A DNA stretch of 64,000 bases from Gymnothorax reevesii (GCA_029721435.1 CM056576.1:116921166-116985165), one strand, 5' to 3'. Positions 24,232 through 36,285 are shown, counted from the first letter of the stretch. Notes: generated by a model not told the origin, from the sequence alone. A program made the numbers and translations.

Positions 24232-24573
24232 ATGATTGCGATTGGTCCACTGTTTGCGCATGTGTTGGGAAATATCACAGCACGTGCAAACGGTGGGCCA
24301 ACCGTTAGAATACATAGAATTGCTAAAGTTGACTGCCCCATCAGAGACCTAGTTCTGAAAATGGGTGCCACTAAAGGCTCCTTTGTTAATCACTTAGTCA
24401 AATCAGATCTTAACATTGTTGCTACGGCTCTCAAAGGGTCACAGAAGGACAGACCGCCGTGTGAAGATGGGTATCATGACACTATAAGGTCTTTCCTGCT
24501 GGGTGAGGGCCTCCGTCGTAGGGACTCCACTGAGCGGGAGATGCTAATGAATCTTATTCACCCAATGTTTTAA
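24232..24573 (+). pseudogene. Unassigned 113-codon frame, possible LINE C-terminus
   Basis: An open frame with protein-like composition, charged and without low complexity. Its end reads KDRPPCEDGYHDTIRSF, then LLGEGLRRRDSTERE and NLIHPMF. About 100 bases downstream the strand shows AATAAA (24,683-24,688) followed by (TTA)n, a tail type found in some non-LTR retrotransposons. I could not place it in a named family. It could be the C-terminal end of a retroelement protein or an unknown exon. Upstream sequence shows no matching frame. Confidence 0.3.
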
Positions 24574-24574
24574 A

Positions 24575-27500
24575 ACAATTGACTGCCTCAATACAAATCT
24601 GTTTTAATGTATTGATGTCTTAATCACTCTGTCTATTTTAGAAATATGTATTGATATATTTAATTGCATCTGTAAAGGAGGATAATAAACTTTTATTATT
24701 ATTATTAATCTGGGCGCTGAATTGCTTGAGATCAGAGCACTTTTTATTCAGCAACTTTGGGTGGCTGGCTCAAAGGTCACGCTACCTTAGCCCGTCAGTG
24801 CACCAACCATGTGGTGTCAGATACAAGTGCATGTTTCCAGTTTTTAAGCTCAGCATTCAAGGCTTTGGCACACTGCAGGTAAGCAGTCCATTATAGAGTT
24901 GTGAGGATATTGTACCTGACTTGAGTGGAGGAGAAACCAGAGGAGCCGAGTTGCGCATATGACAGCATTTGATCAGTGGAGATGCAGTTGCCATGGCAGC
25001 AGGATGCAGGCCAGGGTCGCCTCTATTCTGAAGACGGCTTCACTCCAACAGGATTTCAGTCCCTTAATCTCTGCCTATGTGCTAATACCGAGAGGCAGGG
25101 CAAAGAAATGGCTTCAGATTATGGGCCACATCTGCTCTAATTAAATAGTGTAAGCTGTTGGACTAAGATATGAAAACCTTTAAATTTCTTATAGGATCAA
25201 GCAAAGCTTGGATAAGATGGATAAGACAATGGAACTCTGGGCCCGGACGCACCAGAGTATCGGCCAGCACTTCCGGAATAAGACAGAAAAGTTGGACACT
25301 AAACAGTTTATGGGAGGAAATCACTCACTTATTTATCCATCTGACTAAACAGAAAAGATGGAAAAACAGATCTTGGTGATTTTTTTTGTCCATATAAGTA
25401 CCGAAAGATGGTACAGATCAGTAGTCCCCATCCCTGTTACTGGAGATCAACCAACCTGTTGGTTTCACTTCAAGCCTGGCACCGTACACCTCCCACAAAA
25501 TCAAGAGGTGGCTGCTTATTATTTAAATTGGGTGTACCAGTGTAACGGTGGAATTAAAACCTCCAGGAGAGCACAGTGTGGCAAACTGAAATGTTTTGTG
25601 GAAACCGATGACCTCAAAAAAAAAAAAAAAAAAAAGATGTAAGCCAACTTAATTGTATTGTGTGGTCAGAATGTTGCAACAACAAGTTGAGCAGATTGTA
25701 GTTGAAAGTGCTGCCAGGCCATACTTGAATCCTAACTACCTGTGCATGTGTGTGCGCGCGTGCATATGCATGTGTGTATGTATGCTGTGTGTGTATGTTG
25801 TTCCATGACCTGCACAAAGCAGACTAGCTTTTCAGGTTCTTCTACATAATGGTATAGTGATTCTCCTACAGTTTGATTATCAACAATGAAAACAAATTAT
25901 TATACCCAAGTAATCAAGGTATCCTCAAAAGCATGAGGAATATTCTTGATATTCTCATATAGTATTCATTCACATTGGACAGTGTTTGTGGTCAGTCTCA
26001 GTTCCACTTGAGGATGACGCTTAAAGAATCTTTTTTGGTAGCGCCTCTGCTGTGGGGCTTTGCTCTCGGCAGATTTAATTATACCAGTTACTGAGTGATA
26101 AAATAGCACAAAACATGTTATCAATGCCATTTGATTTCCTGTCAGGCTCAATTGTACTTGTTTGCAGTAAGCCATTGTCTCAATCAGGATTTTTAAAGAG
26201 AAATTACCATGCTAGAAGCCACGCCTTGTACGGTGATAATTAGAATTAATGATTGCTGTGGAGTCATGGGAACATTTGCGGTAAATTACTTTGCACTTCA
26301 TTCTGGCTTCAGAGCCAATCAAGCTATGCATAATGAATAATGCGCAGTAAACATCAAAAACTGAGGTCTTGCCTCTTCCCTACATTGTTAGAGTAGGTTT
26401 TTTAGGTTAGCCTGAAGTCCTCAGTAATATGAATCTCATTCAGTTTTTACATCTAATTAAAAATGGTTCTGTTTTCAATTGAGAGTTTTTGCCCTGGTTT
26501 GGATATGAATTGTTTGTGCACAAATGAAAAAGAGATCATATTTTTGAAAATTTTATCGATATCAAAATGCAAGATGAATTAGCTCTGAAATTCCTTGGAA
26601 AATTAGACTAAATTAGGCACTGTGATCGCAGGTATTGTACTCAGATACCGAGCTGATAAGAAGGAGAAGCAAGGTCTGCGACAGAGCAAAAAAAAAATCA
26701 TACAAACAGAGTATGTACGGTTTGGCTGCGCTCACAGGGTTTTTATTTACCTTGGATCTGTGACCATCTTCGCTACAATAGGTTCATAGCACTGGCAAAT
26801 TTGGAAGAAATAGACTCTGCACACAGTATTTGGTTTGACATGCTAAGATGGTATAATCAAGTAAGTTGGCACTGAGGAAGCTGACCTGTGAATTCCTACT
26901 GAGAGGCAAAACATTAGTTCAAACTCTCCTCTAACTCCTCCTCTATTTCTACCGGGCCACAAGAAACGAGAGTCTAACAACTATCTTAGCAGACTGTCCA
27001 GAAAACAGAAAAAAGAAAGAAAGCATGGAGATATAAATGGAAAGATGAACACACAGATTAATTCCCGAGCGAATCTTTGTAACCACTATGTGATATTTCT
27101 ATGTGGGCCGTTCTGTGGATGACCCTGCTGACTGAGGGGCAGACGAAGGCAAATGCTTGCTGGCAAAAGACTAGGATGCCTGTGTGATAGTCGACTTTGA
27201 AATAGCATACTGACCATCTGCTTTCTCAGCAGTGCATTACACTGCCATTCTGCTACTCGGCTGCCCACGCATGCAGGAAGCCATTCCTTCACTTCAGGTA
27301 CGACAAGAATTCACTGCTCTCATCCACTGTGACTTTCATCCTCTTTTAACAATAGTTAGCCACATTTACTAGACATGTGTCAGGTCAGCCTCCATGACTC
27401 AGGCTTGACCCTGAGCTGTCAAAGAACTGAATGAAAGACACACTGGAACTTATGTCCTTGTGTACAAAGCTGTGAAAACACATATTTTTTGTTTTTGTAT

Positions 27501-28050
27501 GTTTTGCATGCCTGCATGTTTCAGAATATCAAAACAATTTTTATATCGGACAAGGATAACCCCAGTAAACACAAAATGCAGTTTGTAAATGATGATTACA
27601 TTTATGGAAGGAAAAAGCCATCCGACCCTACCTGAAAAATGAATTGACCCCTCAGTTTCAATTCAACCAATTCAAATAATTCAATTGATAATTGGCATCT
27701 TTGTCACGATTCTCACTAGATTACAACCAGCCCTGTTGAACCTAAACATTACTGAAATAGAACCTGTCTGCCAATGTGAAATAGGCAAAAAGCAGCACAT
27801 GATGCCTAAATCTAAAGACATTCAAGTAGTAAAAGACAAAAAACAAAAACAAAGTCCTTGACATCAATCAGCCTGGAAAGGGATACAAAGGACTCCAGTG
27901 AATAACAGTGAAAGCCATTATGTATTAATGGAAAAATGGAGTGGTGACTGAGCTTTGCTAGGAGTGGCTGGCCTTCTAAGAGGGCATTGACAACTCATCC
28001 AGGAGGTCAGAAAAGAACCCAGGCTAACATCTAAAGAACTGCAGGCCTCA
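24575..28050. other. Unique sequence with simple repeats
   Basis: No gene supported. It includes a poly(A) run at about 25,616-25,634, a mixed GT/GCGTGC microsatellite at about 25,741-25,800 and a complex stretch at 26,150-26,345 rich in homeodomain-type TAAT words. Short frames are chance-like. Confidence 0.4.
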
Positions 28051-28052
28051 GT

Positions 28053-28110
28053 GTATGTCGTATACGTGGGTATATTCCGGCCTAGGCCACGGGATAAATT
28101 CTGGCCCATA
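28053..28110. repeat. GGGTATAT motif repeat, single unit
   Basis: 'gggtatattccggcctagg' plus 'ccacgggataaattctggcc' matches in direct orientation the cluster at 29,158-29,206 (GGGTATATT..GGCCTA.GCCA..ATTCTGGCC type words). It may be a partial copy of the same element. Confidence 0.55.
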
Positions 28111-28114
28111 TCTC

Positions 28115-29150
28115 AATTTTATTTCTCTACAAATGTTAAAACATCTACCTTTCTTAAGGAGAAATATTAAATGTATTTAGCTACCACAAACTGACTGACA
28201 TATGTAGACAACAGGATAACTTACAGTGATGCATGAAATTACAGTATTTGATATTAAGGCTGTCTGGGCAGTAGTAAAATATACTCTTGGTAAGCTGATT
28301 GTTATTGGCATGATTCTAGCGCCATTATAAATTATGAATTATAAAGCCTTAAATAAGGTAACACATAAATATATCCAGATTTGGCTTCTGCGCAGAGGGG
28401 TTAAGTTGTGTCTTTACTGTATTCCTATTATAATGTTTTAATCTGCATTAAGAACTCATTGAGTACAACTGCATGAATAATATTTTATTGCTCACTGTTG
28501 TCACGTAGGACAAGGGGCTAACAATCTCTCCTTGTAAAACTGTAACCTACTATAGAAACAGCAAGGCAGCTGTTGCCTTATGGGCTGCAAGGCACTGCGC
28601 TATAGGCACTTTAAGGTCAAACTGCTAGTCTGTAGTTTTTATGTCAGATATCTTTCTTCTGCAAACACATTCACTTTGAACTTTATCTTACATGACCATT
28701 ATTCAAGAAAGCAGCTATAGTTTCTTATGCCATTAGAAGGGAAGTCACAAAATCCACAAAGGAAGTAGAACTTGAAATGCACTCTTCAGTGGTAAATGTA
28801 AACAATAACAAAGTCTAATTCATGTGTTATGAACATTTTTTGTTTTAAGTTCAACTGCAGCTTTTCAGCACAGAAGATGTAAATATATTTCAACTATCAC
28901 TTAGAAATAAGAAGACTTGAAAAAGTATCTATGATACTGTCATTGATTTTGTTAATTGCATGGTGGTACATGTACAATGTATGTGCCTCAGCAAAGTGTG
29001 AGTTGACCCTTACAATATATGTTCACAGAGCATCTTCAACACAGGTGAAGAAAGTCTAGCCATGAATTGAAAAAAATGTATTGTTATTGTAATGTACATT
29101 CAAGTTAACAAAATGACTTGCTCTGAACCATAATCTAGACTAAGCAGTTA
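28115..29150. other. Unique sequence, nothing recognised
   Basis: AT-rich stretch between the two GGGTATAT repeats, with no gene. Confidence 0.35.
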
Positions 29151-29154
29151 GACT

Positions 29155-29290
29155 CAGGGGTATATTTTGGCCTAAGCCAGAATATACCCTGGGTATAATC
29201 TGGCCGGGAGGGGGGTATATATTTGGGCTATATACCCCGGGTATATGTACCCCGGCCTATTCCGGCCAGGGGTATATTTCGACCTGCAAC
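29155..29290. repeat. Palindromic GGGTATAT cluster
   Basis: The octamer GGGTATAT or its complement occurs at 29,158(+), 29,182(-), 29,213(+), 29,230(-), 29,239(+) and 29,270(+), with CCGGCC/GGCCTA words between. The strand can fold into several hairpins. GC-rich and unlike its AT-rich flanks. No family recognised. A short (TA)n run follows at 29,319-29,332. Confidence 0.8.
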
Positions 29291-29794
29291 ACCGGCATTG
29301 GTTTTGAATAACTTCATATATATATATATATAAAAAAAAAATTTAAATATAATTTAAAAGCTGCATTTTATGTTTACTGACATAGTATTTGTCTCATATT
29401 TAAATTATTCTGATGATCAGAAACATTTAAAAATGACAAATAAGCAAAAATAGAGGAAATAGGGAAGAGGGCAAATAGTTTTTAATGGTTTACATACCAA
29501 ATTTAAGGTCTTTATCGATATTAAAAACGTCTAATATGAACAAATTCAGTTCTTCAATATGAGCATCCTGCCGCACCCAATGTTGGGGGTGCATGACTGA
29601 AATCCTACCCTAAAGCCGCCTTTGTGCTAAAGATGTTGCTTTCTAAATTTTGTTAAATTTGATCGATATTTGTGACCATTTGAGTTTACGGGTTGGTTTG
29701 TCTACGGAATACAGATGACAGACAATGACAATAATATCTCAGCAGGTTCAATGTCCAACTGATTTTTTAAAAATGTTCCTCATACTAGATAAAC

Positions 29795-30080
29795 GTTGTG
29801 AGGCTTGGAAGGTGTAGCAGATAATACCGTTGCTTTTCAGGAAGGAGCTTGTGGTTTGGAATCCCACTCAGGGCCTTTCTGAGTTACTTGGTCCTCTCCA
29901 TTTTGCCTGGGTTTCCTCTGGACACCAACACTCCAGTTTCTTCCTGCTGTCCAAAGCCATGCATTTCAGGCTAACTGAAGACTCTAAATTGTCTCCTGAA
30001 TTGATTTTGTCTTGCATGTTTCCCCTCACTGAGATGTCATCCATCTTAAACCCTGTTCCCTTTGTGTGTTTGCAGTGTAT
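29795..30080 (+). repeat. Common fish dispersed repeat, copy 3
   Basis: Diverged copy with 'cagggcctttctgagttac', 'ctgggtttcctctgg', 'cagtttcttcctgctgtcc' and 'aaagccatgcat' in order. The 84-codon frame across it is a by-product of the repeat. Confidence 0.55.
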
Positions 30081-30084
30081 ATAA

Positions 30085-30593
30085 GCCTCAGCTCTGTCAA
30101 GAATGGTTGTTGGATTGTGATGCTTTGTCTCTCAAATAACCTACCAGTCGGTTTATGTTTTAGTATTATTGAGCAAGTTTCTTCAAGTGTGTTTTAATCC
30201 TGGAGAAAAATGTAATTACTCATCAATCTTATTGATAGAGATGAGCTTACAAGCCTTAATAGTCCCCAGGATTAGGACCGTGTCCTGTTTACCATCTGTC
30301 CAGTTGATTCTTCTTGGCCAGTTTATTAGGAACACCTCCCAATCCTCCATTAGTCTCCTGGAAATTTTAATGCAATTTTAATTTTTATCATTAATGCTAA
30401 TTTTAATGCACTATTTTCTCTTCCCTGCTCATTGAGTCTGAGGAGTCCAAGGACAATCAAGCAGGACTGCCCCTTTTGCTATTCTAAGCTTCGGCCTCAT
30501 CCTTCCTATCATCGTGTTCCTCTCAATAAATACCCATCTTAGGATATTTACCTTATGTCTGCATTTGGATCCTTTTCTGGCTCATAACAATAG
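30085..30593 (+). mobile_element. LTR-like family X, copy A (5'-truncated)
   Basis: Alignable by eye with 34,350-34,899 and with 46,030-46,235 plus 51,860-52,253. Shared words are 'ggttg(c/t)tggattgt', 'gagcttacaagcct', 'tttattaggaacacc', 'aataaatac' and a final 'tgcatttgg.tcctt' to 'tcataaca'. A TATTAGGAACACC block, an AATAAA signal and an end in AACA suggest an LTR. The start of the family is missing here and the copy has an inserted or expanded 'attttaatgc' stretch at 30,363-30,412. Confidence 0.5.
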
Positions 30594-30594
30594 C

Positions 30595-31035
30595 TTGATA
30601 GGTGCAATGAACAGGGTACAGTGAATTATGCTTTTCCACAGATCTTCATTTTTTTCTTTTTCTTGCATTAAAGACTGGCATCAATTATTGTTCTTTACTG
30701 TTGTCTGTTGAAGGAATTGTTTGGTTCATATCCGAGCTGTTGTATTTTCTGGTCTGGTCATACTGGCTCAATTCAGAGAATGCACTTTTGCTAGTTTCAG
30801 AATGGCTTTTAGATTCATGAGTAAAAGGCAAGCAATGGGAAATGGGTTCAATTCAACATTCCAAAGCTCTTCAACATATGCTTCCAGCTATTTCTTCATG
30901 GTTGTTTCCTCATTTCTCTATAGAATTATGGACTGGTGGGCTGTGCTAACACTCTGTTAGGATAGCCTCATAGAATCTGGACCAACAAGTGCAGTCTGTA
31001 CATTTTTTCACCGTAAAAGTAAATGTATGGCCTTT
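30595..31035. other. Unique sequence, nothing recognised
   Basis: T-rich sequence with a 79-codon frame lacking any motif. Confidence 0.35.
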
Positions 31036-31039
31036 TTTT

Positions 31040-31785
31040 CTCTACCCTCCTGTCCTTTGGGGGCTAGTGCTACAAATTATGGTTTTGCTCAATACCAATG
31101 TTGGAAGTGTTTTCAGGTGGCTGGATTTGTAATATTTGACAATGTTAAGGTGCATATTTGGGGGGATTTTGGACAATTCCTTTTGGCAGATCCTTGCAAG
31201 ATCCTGCACATTCTTGGGTTTGCATTCATCAACTGCCCTCTTCAACTCAGCCCACGTTTTCATTTGGATTGAGGTCTGGTGACTGAGATGACCATTGCAG
31301 ATTGTTGATTTTTTTGTCACAGATCCATTTCTGTGTGGATCCTGAGGTTTGCATAGGGTCATTGTTTGGTAGGAAAGTCCACCTATGGCCAAATCCCAGC
31401 TTTCTGGCGGAGGCGACCATTCTCAGGCAAAATATCCTGATGCTTGGTGGAATTCATTATACCATTACTCTTAACCATTGCCCCTAGACCTCTTGAATTA
31501 TAACAGCCCGAGAACATGACTGACCCACCATCATTTTTCACTGCGGGGATGATGTGCTTCTCCTTGAAAAGCATTTCGGTTTTGACTCCAAACATGTTGA
31601 TGTATCTGACCGAAATGTGCAATTTTGCTCACATCTGTCCAAAGCATCTTGTTCCAGTCATAATTTAAATGTAATTTGACTAACTCCAAGCCCTTGCTTC
31701 TGTGTCTTCAGGTCAGAAAAGGCTTTCTTCCAGAAACCCTTCCAAAGAGCCTGTAGTTGTGGAAGAAGCATCATCGCAAAGGGGT
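31040..31785 (-). pseudogene. Tc1-like transposase, second lineage (broken)
   Basis: Reading the minus strand from 31,785, one sees FWKKAF..LKTQKQGLELV, then WNKMLWTDVSKIAHFG (about 31,665-31,615), which holds the first catalytic aspartate of the DDE triad in a WTD context. Next come HIIPAVKNDGGSVMFSGC and LGAMVKSNGIM (31,560-31,455), then a broken QPDND-type box and WAELKRAVDECKPKN with KIPPN further on (31,250-31,120), the C-terminal end of Tc1 transposases. At least three frames are needed to follow it. Sequence differs clearly from the Tc1 copies at 12.5 and 20.8 kb, so it is a separate lineage. No terminal repeats identified. Confidence 0.75.
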
Positions 31786-31789
31786 TAAT

Positions 31790-32580
31790 CGAGAGTTATT
31801 ACATTGCAAAACACTCAAGTAGGGGGCATTGAAAAACTGCAAACATTGCAGTTAATGAGGATAATGATGATGTCATAGATATAATATGAATTAATTTCGA
31901 ATGACCTAATTGGGAGGTAACAAATTTTGAGGCTAGACTGTGGTATTTCATAGTATGCATTTTTCGCTGATTTAAGAATGATCAAACTCATTCCGGTTTT
32001 AAGAAATACAGGCAGTGAGCAAAACTGATCTCTCCAAAGCTATCACAAAGAATTAATGTAGGAAGCAGTCAACACTTTTGTTAAGTGCACTTTTGTCATG
32101 GCTTTCAAATGCCCTGGGAAAGCTGCCCAGGAAGAAGAGGCTTACATTTAGAGGAGTTGACCACAAGTTCAATGGATGCCCCTCCCCATACTGTAGCTAC
32201 AAAAATGTACTCATTAAATGGAGAATCTGTAATCGCTCTGTCATTGGTGAGAGCTGAGCCAGGAGCGGATTTAATGCAGCACGTTTACTGGACAGCTCAC
32301 CTTAATACTACCAGACAGTAGCCCGCGGGAGCTTATCCGCTTTTGATAATGCCACGCTGAATAGATAAATCCCGGCAGATAACACACTACTAAAGGCCTC
32401 AGTGCATTCATGAACCAGGGCATGTGCAGGGGAGTACAGCGAAAAACAGCTGCGGCCCGGCTCTGAAGTCATAAACATGACCAGACTACAACTGAGAACA
32501 GGACGGGCAATTTTAGAGCATGGATCTAATGACCCAACCACCGCTGTCTGTCATGACCTGAATTCAGGTGCCAGACCTCC
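31790..32580. other. Unique sequence with complex non-coding stretch
   Basis: No gene supported. The part at 32,225-32,420 is more GC-balanced, without repeats or open frames of interest, and could be a conserved non-coding element. Confidence 0.35.
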
Positions 32581-32589
32581 TTTGTTGCA

Positions 32590-33128
32590 TGTTGTCCAAT
32601 ATTTTGGACATAAGTTAATTGGGGTTTATTTTCTCTAGGCTTATAGATACCCTAAAAACACAAAATGTTAATTTTACTAGACATTTCCAGATAATAATTT
32701 CCTCAATCGGTGCCTCTCTGATTAGTCGCATGATTCATCACAAACAATCACAATGACTGCATCCACCAGTAAGAGGTAAGTTGACGAAAGTCAGAAATAG
32801 TCTTATATTGTTCAAGTTTTGAACAGACTTTTTTCTGTTGGGGGATGGAAATACATTATATAGCACATACTTAAAACACATAACCTATGTAATGCATGTG
32901 TATTTGTCGGAGTACATCTGAGTCTGTGCTCTATCAAAAATATTGGACATTATACATGCCGAGTAAATTGCTCAAATAAGCAATGTCCAGAATACAGATA
33001 GATGATCATTCATGTCAATGACCAGGTTTCTTCAACTTCACATTATTTCTGTCACTCTGCATGCATGTCCAAAATACTGGATGGTAGTGTGCATTCCACA
33101 AGCATAATGTCCAAAATAATGGACAGAC
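32590..33128. repeat. Cluster of TGTCCA...TGGACA palindromes
   Basis: Five related words: tgtccaatattttggaca (32,593-32,610), a TATTGGACA half at about 32,940, TGTCCAGAAT at 32,984, tgtccaaaatactggat (33,066-33,082) and tgtccaaaataatggaca (33,108-33,125). Two are near-complete imperfect palindromes. It may be a decayed inverted-repeat element or a binding-site cluster. Family unknown. Confidence 0.7.
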
Positions 33129-33129
33129 A

Positions 33130-34160
33130 GACCACCCACTTGTCCCCCCAACACACACACTACAAAAAAATGCAATTTGAAAAATTTGCTAATATTAGAG
33201 TTCAGCGCAGGACATTTGGCTTCTCTCACTTAATTACTGTGAGGTTTCACTTACATATCTTGTTTGCTCAGAAGGCAAAGAGTAAATACGATCTGCTTAT
33301 TTAAGTTCCTTCTATTCTGAAAGTTAAACGTCAAAATACCATTTTCATGTCAGTGAAAATCAGCATCGTCCTTTGTCACGTATCGTATATGGGTCACATG
33401 AATGGACTGTGTTCCAGCTCACACATGCAGTCCAGTTCAGAGACATTCAGTAGCTACTTCAGGGGCTCAAATGATGATACTCAAAGTAAAATAGGCAGAA
33501 AATCAAATACACTTAGTGAAGCAATACAATTAAAACAGTTCTCAAACGGGCCAATTGCTATTAATAGAATTTGGAGGAATAAACCGGTGTCAACAAGGCA
33601 GTCTTACATGACTGAGGCAAACAGGGCACTGGAAAGGAAGCATATGTGTAAATAAAAGAATAACTCATCAACAAGGCAGCGTTTGTTGACTGCTGTGATG
33701 GAACCAATAAGAGAAACATGCTTACAGTGAGGATTAAAATTTGTGAACTAAAATGTCAATTATTGGTTAGGTATACGCCCAAGATATGTTTGCTATAGGT
33801 ATACCTAATTATGAAGAATGACCTCTCTTGTGGATGGGCTCCATATCAAGAAAACAGAGTGAGCCCTGCACGTTTGAATGATGCATTCAAAACTTTAATA
33901 TTTCATACCTAACAGTTGTTGCAAGGGTTGACCTACATTATAATCTTTTATATTGGTTTTATAAATCAGGTTTTGGCTGTGGCTTGGTGAGGGGAAAAGT
34001 GCTTGTTGGACAAAGGCAGATTAATTTCCCAGTGGCGTTATTGTATTTTCAAAGCTGCCTTGCCTTGTAGGAGCAATGTTGCAGACACAATGTTGCAGTT
34101 AAGACTCAAATAAATGACAACTGTATATTCAGTTGAAAATAAATCTGAAGAAATTGCTTA
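33130..34160. other. Unique sequence, nothing recognised
   Basis: A 102-codon frame at 33,347-33,655 has no motif or splice context. Otherwise plain AT-rich DNA. Confidence 0.35.
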
Positions 34161-34163
34161 GTC

Positions 34164-34899
34164 TGTCACAACTTTCATATGTCCTTAATTGATTCTTCCT
34201 CTTTTCCCACAGTCTGCATGTGTTTTTGCTGTTTAGTCAACCTTTAATTGATTTATTGTCTTGCCTCCTCCCTTGCTCCCTGGTGTTGACATTTTTATGC
34301 CTTGCCCCTTTCGTGAATGTCCTGTCAATATATGTTCATTGTGATTTCAGTATGGTTGCTGGATTGTCAAGGTTAATACCCTACTAAACCTTCAAATCAG
34401 TTTGTGTCTTCTAATACTGAGCTAAGCTTTTCTGCGCGTCTTCGGTAAATTAATTATAAAGAAAGGAGTAATTATTCTTCATAGTCTTATCAACAAGAAC
34501 AAGCTCCCAAGCCTTTATATAACTCTCTAGGATTGGGACAACGTTCTTGTTTATCCATTGTTCTAGCATGTTCCTCTGAGTCAGTTTATTAGGAACACCA
34601 CCCAAACCTTAATTGGTCTCTTGCACTGGGACTGCGTTCCTGCCGAATCCCCGGCTTCAACTGTCAGGCAGTCCTGCCTCTGCAAGGGAAATTCACCACC
34701 TGGCCTCTGCCCGGGGACAGTCACTGGCCTGAGTGCAGACACACCCCTTTCCTCTCCCGTCATCACCAACTAAGCTGGACCACCTCCTCTGTTCTGGGTT
34801 ACAGCCTTTCCCTGTACTATAATCGCATTCCTGTTCATAAATACCTGCTTGGGGGTTGTACCCTAAATCTGCATTTGGTTCCTTGTCCGGATCATAACA
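34164..34899 (+). mobile_element. LTR-like family X, copy B (most complete)
   Basis: Begins TGTCACAAC and ends ATCATAACA, so both ends have the TG...CA form, with a short TGT/ACA inversion. It contains 'tccttaattgattc', 'ggttgctggattgtcaagg', 'cagtttattaggaacacc', a C/T-rich stretch, 'cataaatacc' and a terminal 'gcatttggttccttgtcc'. This copy gives the order of blocks used to align copy A and the split copy. Flanking 5-mers (tagtc and ttatt) differ, so no target duplication was found. Copy is complete relative to the others; no coding sequence. Confidence 0.5.
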
Positions 34900-34904
34900 T
34901 TATT

Positions 34905-35330
34905 TGTGATTTCCTTTTGTTTTTCCTGAAGTATGACAGCTGTATGGTTTACTGCAAAGAAGTCTCTTGCATAGTTACGTGCTGTTGCTGGGCAGCCATG
35001 GGGCCTGAAGTTTGTTCAGTTGTTCAGATATCCACACGAAGGACATGTTTATTTCAAATAATTGATTTTAAGATATGGCAGTGCATGGGATATTAATGGG
35101 GAAACCAGACTGTGAGGCTGGTGCGTGTGGAAAATTTTGTGGTCGGCTTCAACACTTCGGCATGAATTGTTCACTGCTTATCCTCATGGCTCCTGATATT
35201 TACTGTTGACAGAGAAGCTGGAAATTTCTTCTACCGATAATGTAGCAAAATGTAAAAAACAATGCATGTTTAATCACAACGTCCACAACGTTATTGTTTG
35301 CTGGTGGCAAGCAGCCACATGCAAAGGGAA
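34905..35330. other. Unique sequence, nothing recognised
   Basis: No feature seen apart from short chance frames. It leads into the THAP-like segment. Confidence 0.35.
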
Positions 35331-35645
35331 CTTTAGCTGTTTGTGCTCAGCATTTCATGGAAGACAACTTTGTCAATAAAGGATAATTCGATGCTGGATA
35401 TGTGTCTCAGCTGCTTCTCAAACCTGGGGCAGTTGCATCGATCAAGAGCTCAGAGCCACAAGCTAAAAGTAACGATTTAGCAGCTGTAAGTGAAGCTAAC
35501 GTGTTACAGGTGGCCAGCAGGACTGCTCACGATAGTTAGCACTAACCACTGGCCTGAAACACAGACTTTGTAAAATATCTGAAGATAAAGCCTGGATCGG
35601 TACCAACTGTCCGTGACTCGACGACAGATGCGGAAGCTGTAAGTT
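35321..35645 (+). pseudogene. Decayed THAP-type zinc finger sequence
   Basis: The frame starting near 35,321 reads AKGTLAVCAQHFMEDNFVNKG, a stop (about 35,381), then FDAGYVSQLLLKPGAVASI. The CxxH pair followed by F, the FVN..FDAG spacing and the final LLLKPGAV box are the C-terminal half of a THAP C2CH DNA-binding domain, which ends in AVPT-like motifs. A second copy of this tail, YLKIKPGSVPTVRDS, appears at about 35,578-35,625 and ends at a possible splice donor (gctGTAAGT, 35,637-35,645). The N-terminal C2 part is not readable. THAP domains occur in P-element-type transposases and in host THAP genes, and either source is possible. Confidence 0.5.
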
Positions 35646-35649
35646 TTGC

Positions 35650-36280
35650 CATTTTATGTTGCTTTACAACATAAGCCTACCTAACGTGATAGCCTGTTGA
35701 ATGTGGCTGTAGCACTATGGCTAACGTAGCTAAGTTACTGTTGCTAATGTTTGGGTCCTAAGTATGCAAGAGTAAATAATATCAGGAGACATTCAACAGA
35801 AGGTGTGTGAACATCAACCTCATTTGAAGGTAACTTTTTAAACTTGTTTGTAATTTGCATGCTTGGCACAACCGTTCACGGTAACGGAACTTACTTTCTG
35901 TAAAACCTGTATTAAAGGGTAACATTTGTCTCTGTCATTGTTATGACCGCTTGATTACTACCGCATGTTAGTTTGCGTTCCATGCTACTAAGAAAATACT
36001 TATATGCAGTGATTCAGATTGGTATGATCGTGTTAGCAACAGGGTGGTAGTTTTATCATAACATTACCTGACCATAACCGCTACAATTTAAGCTAACCGG
36101 AGAGGTGTTGTGGGTGTCTGTAAAGTTGGGCTGATAAGGCTGCAGTTAGACTAGACGTAGGGTTTGCTAAGCTTAGGGTACGTGTTTGGGTTTGCTTACT
36201 GCTCCTGTGAAACGATCATTTTACTTATCCATGACCGGGGTCAGCCAGGTACTTTGCTGTTGTGTGATCTAGCTCTCTGA
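35650..36280. other. Unique sequence after the THAP relic
   Basis: No feature recognised. It may be part of the same decayed element. Confidence 0.3.
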
Positions 36281-36285
36281 CCCCA

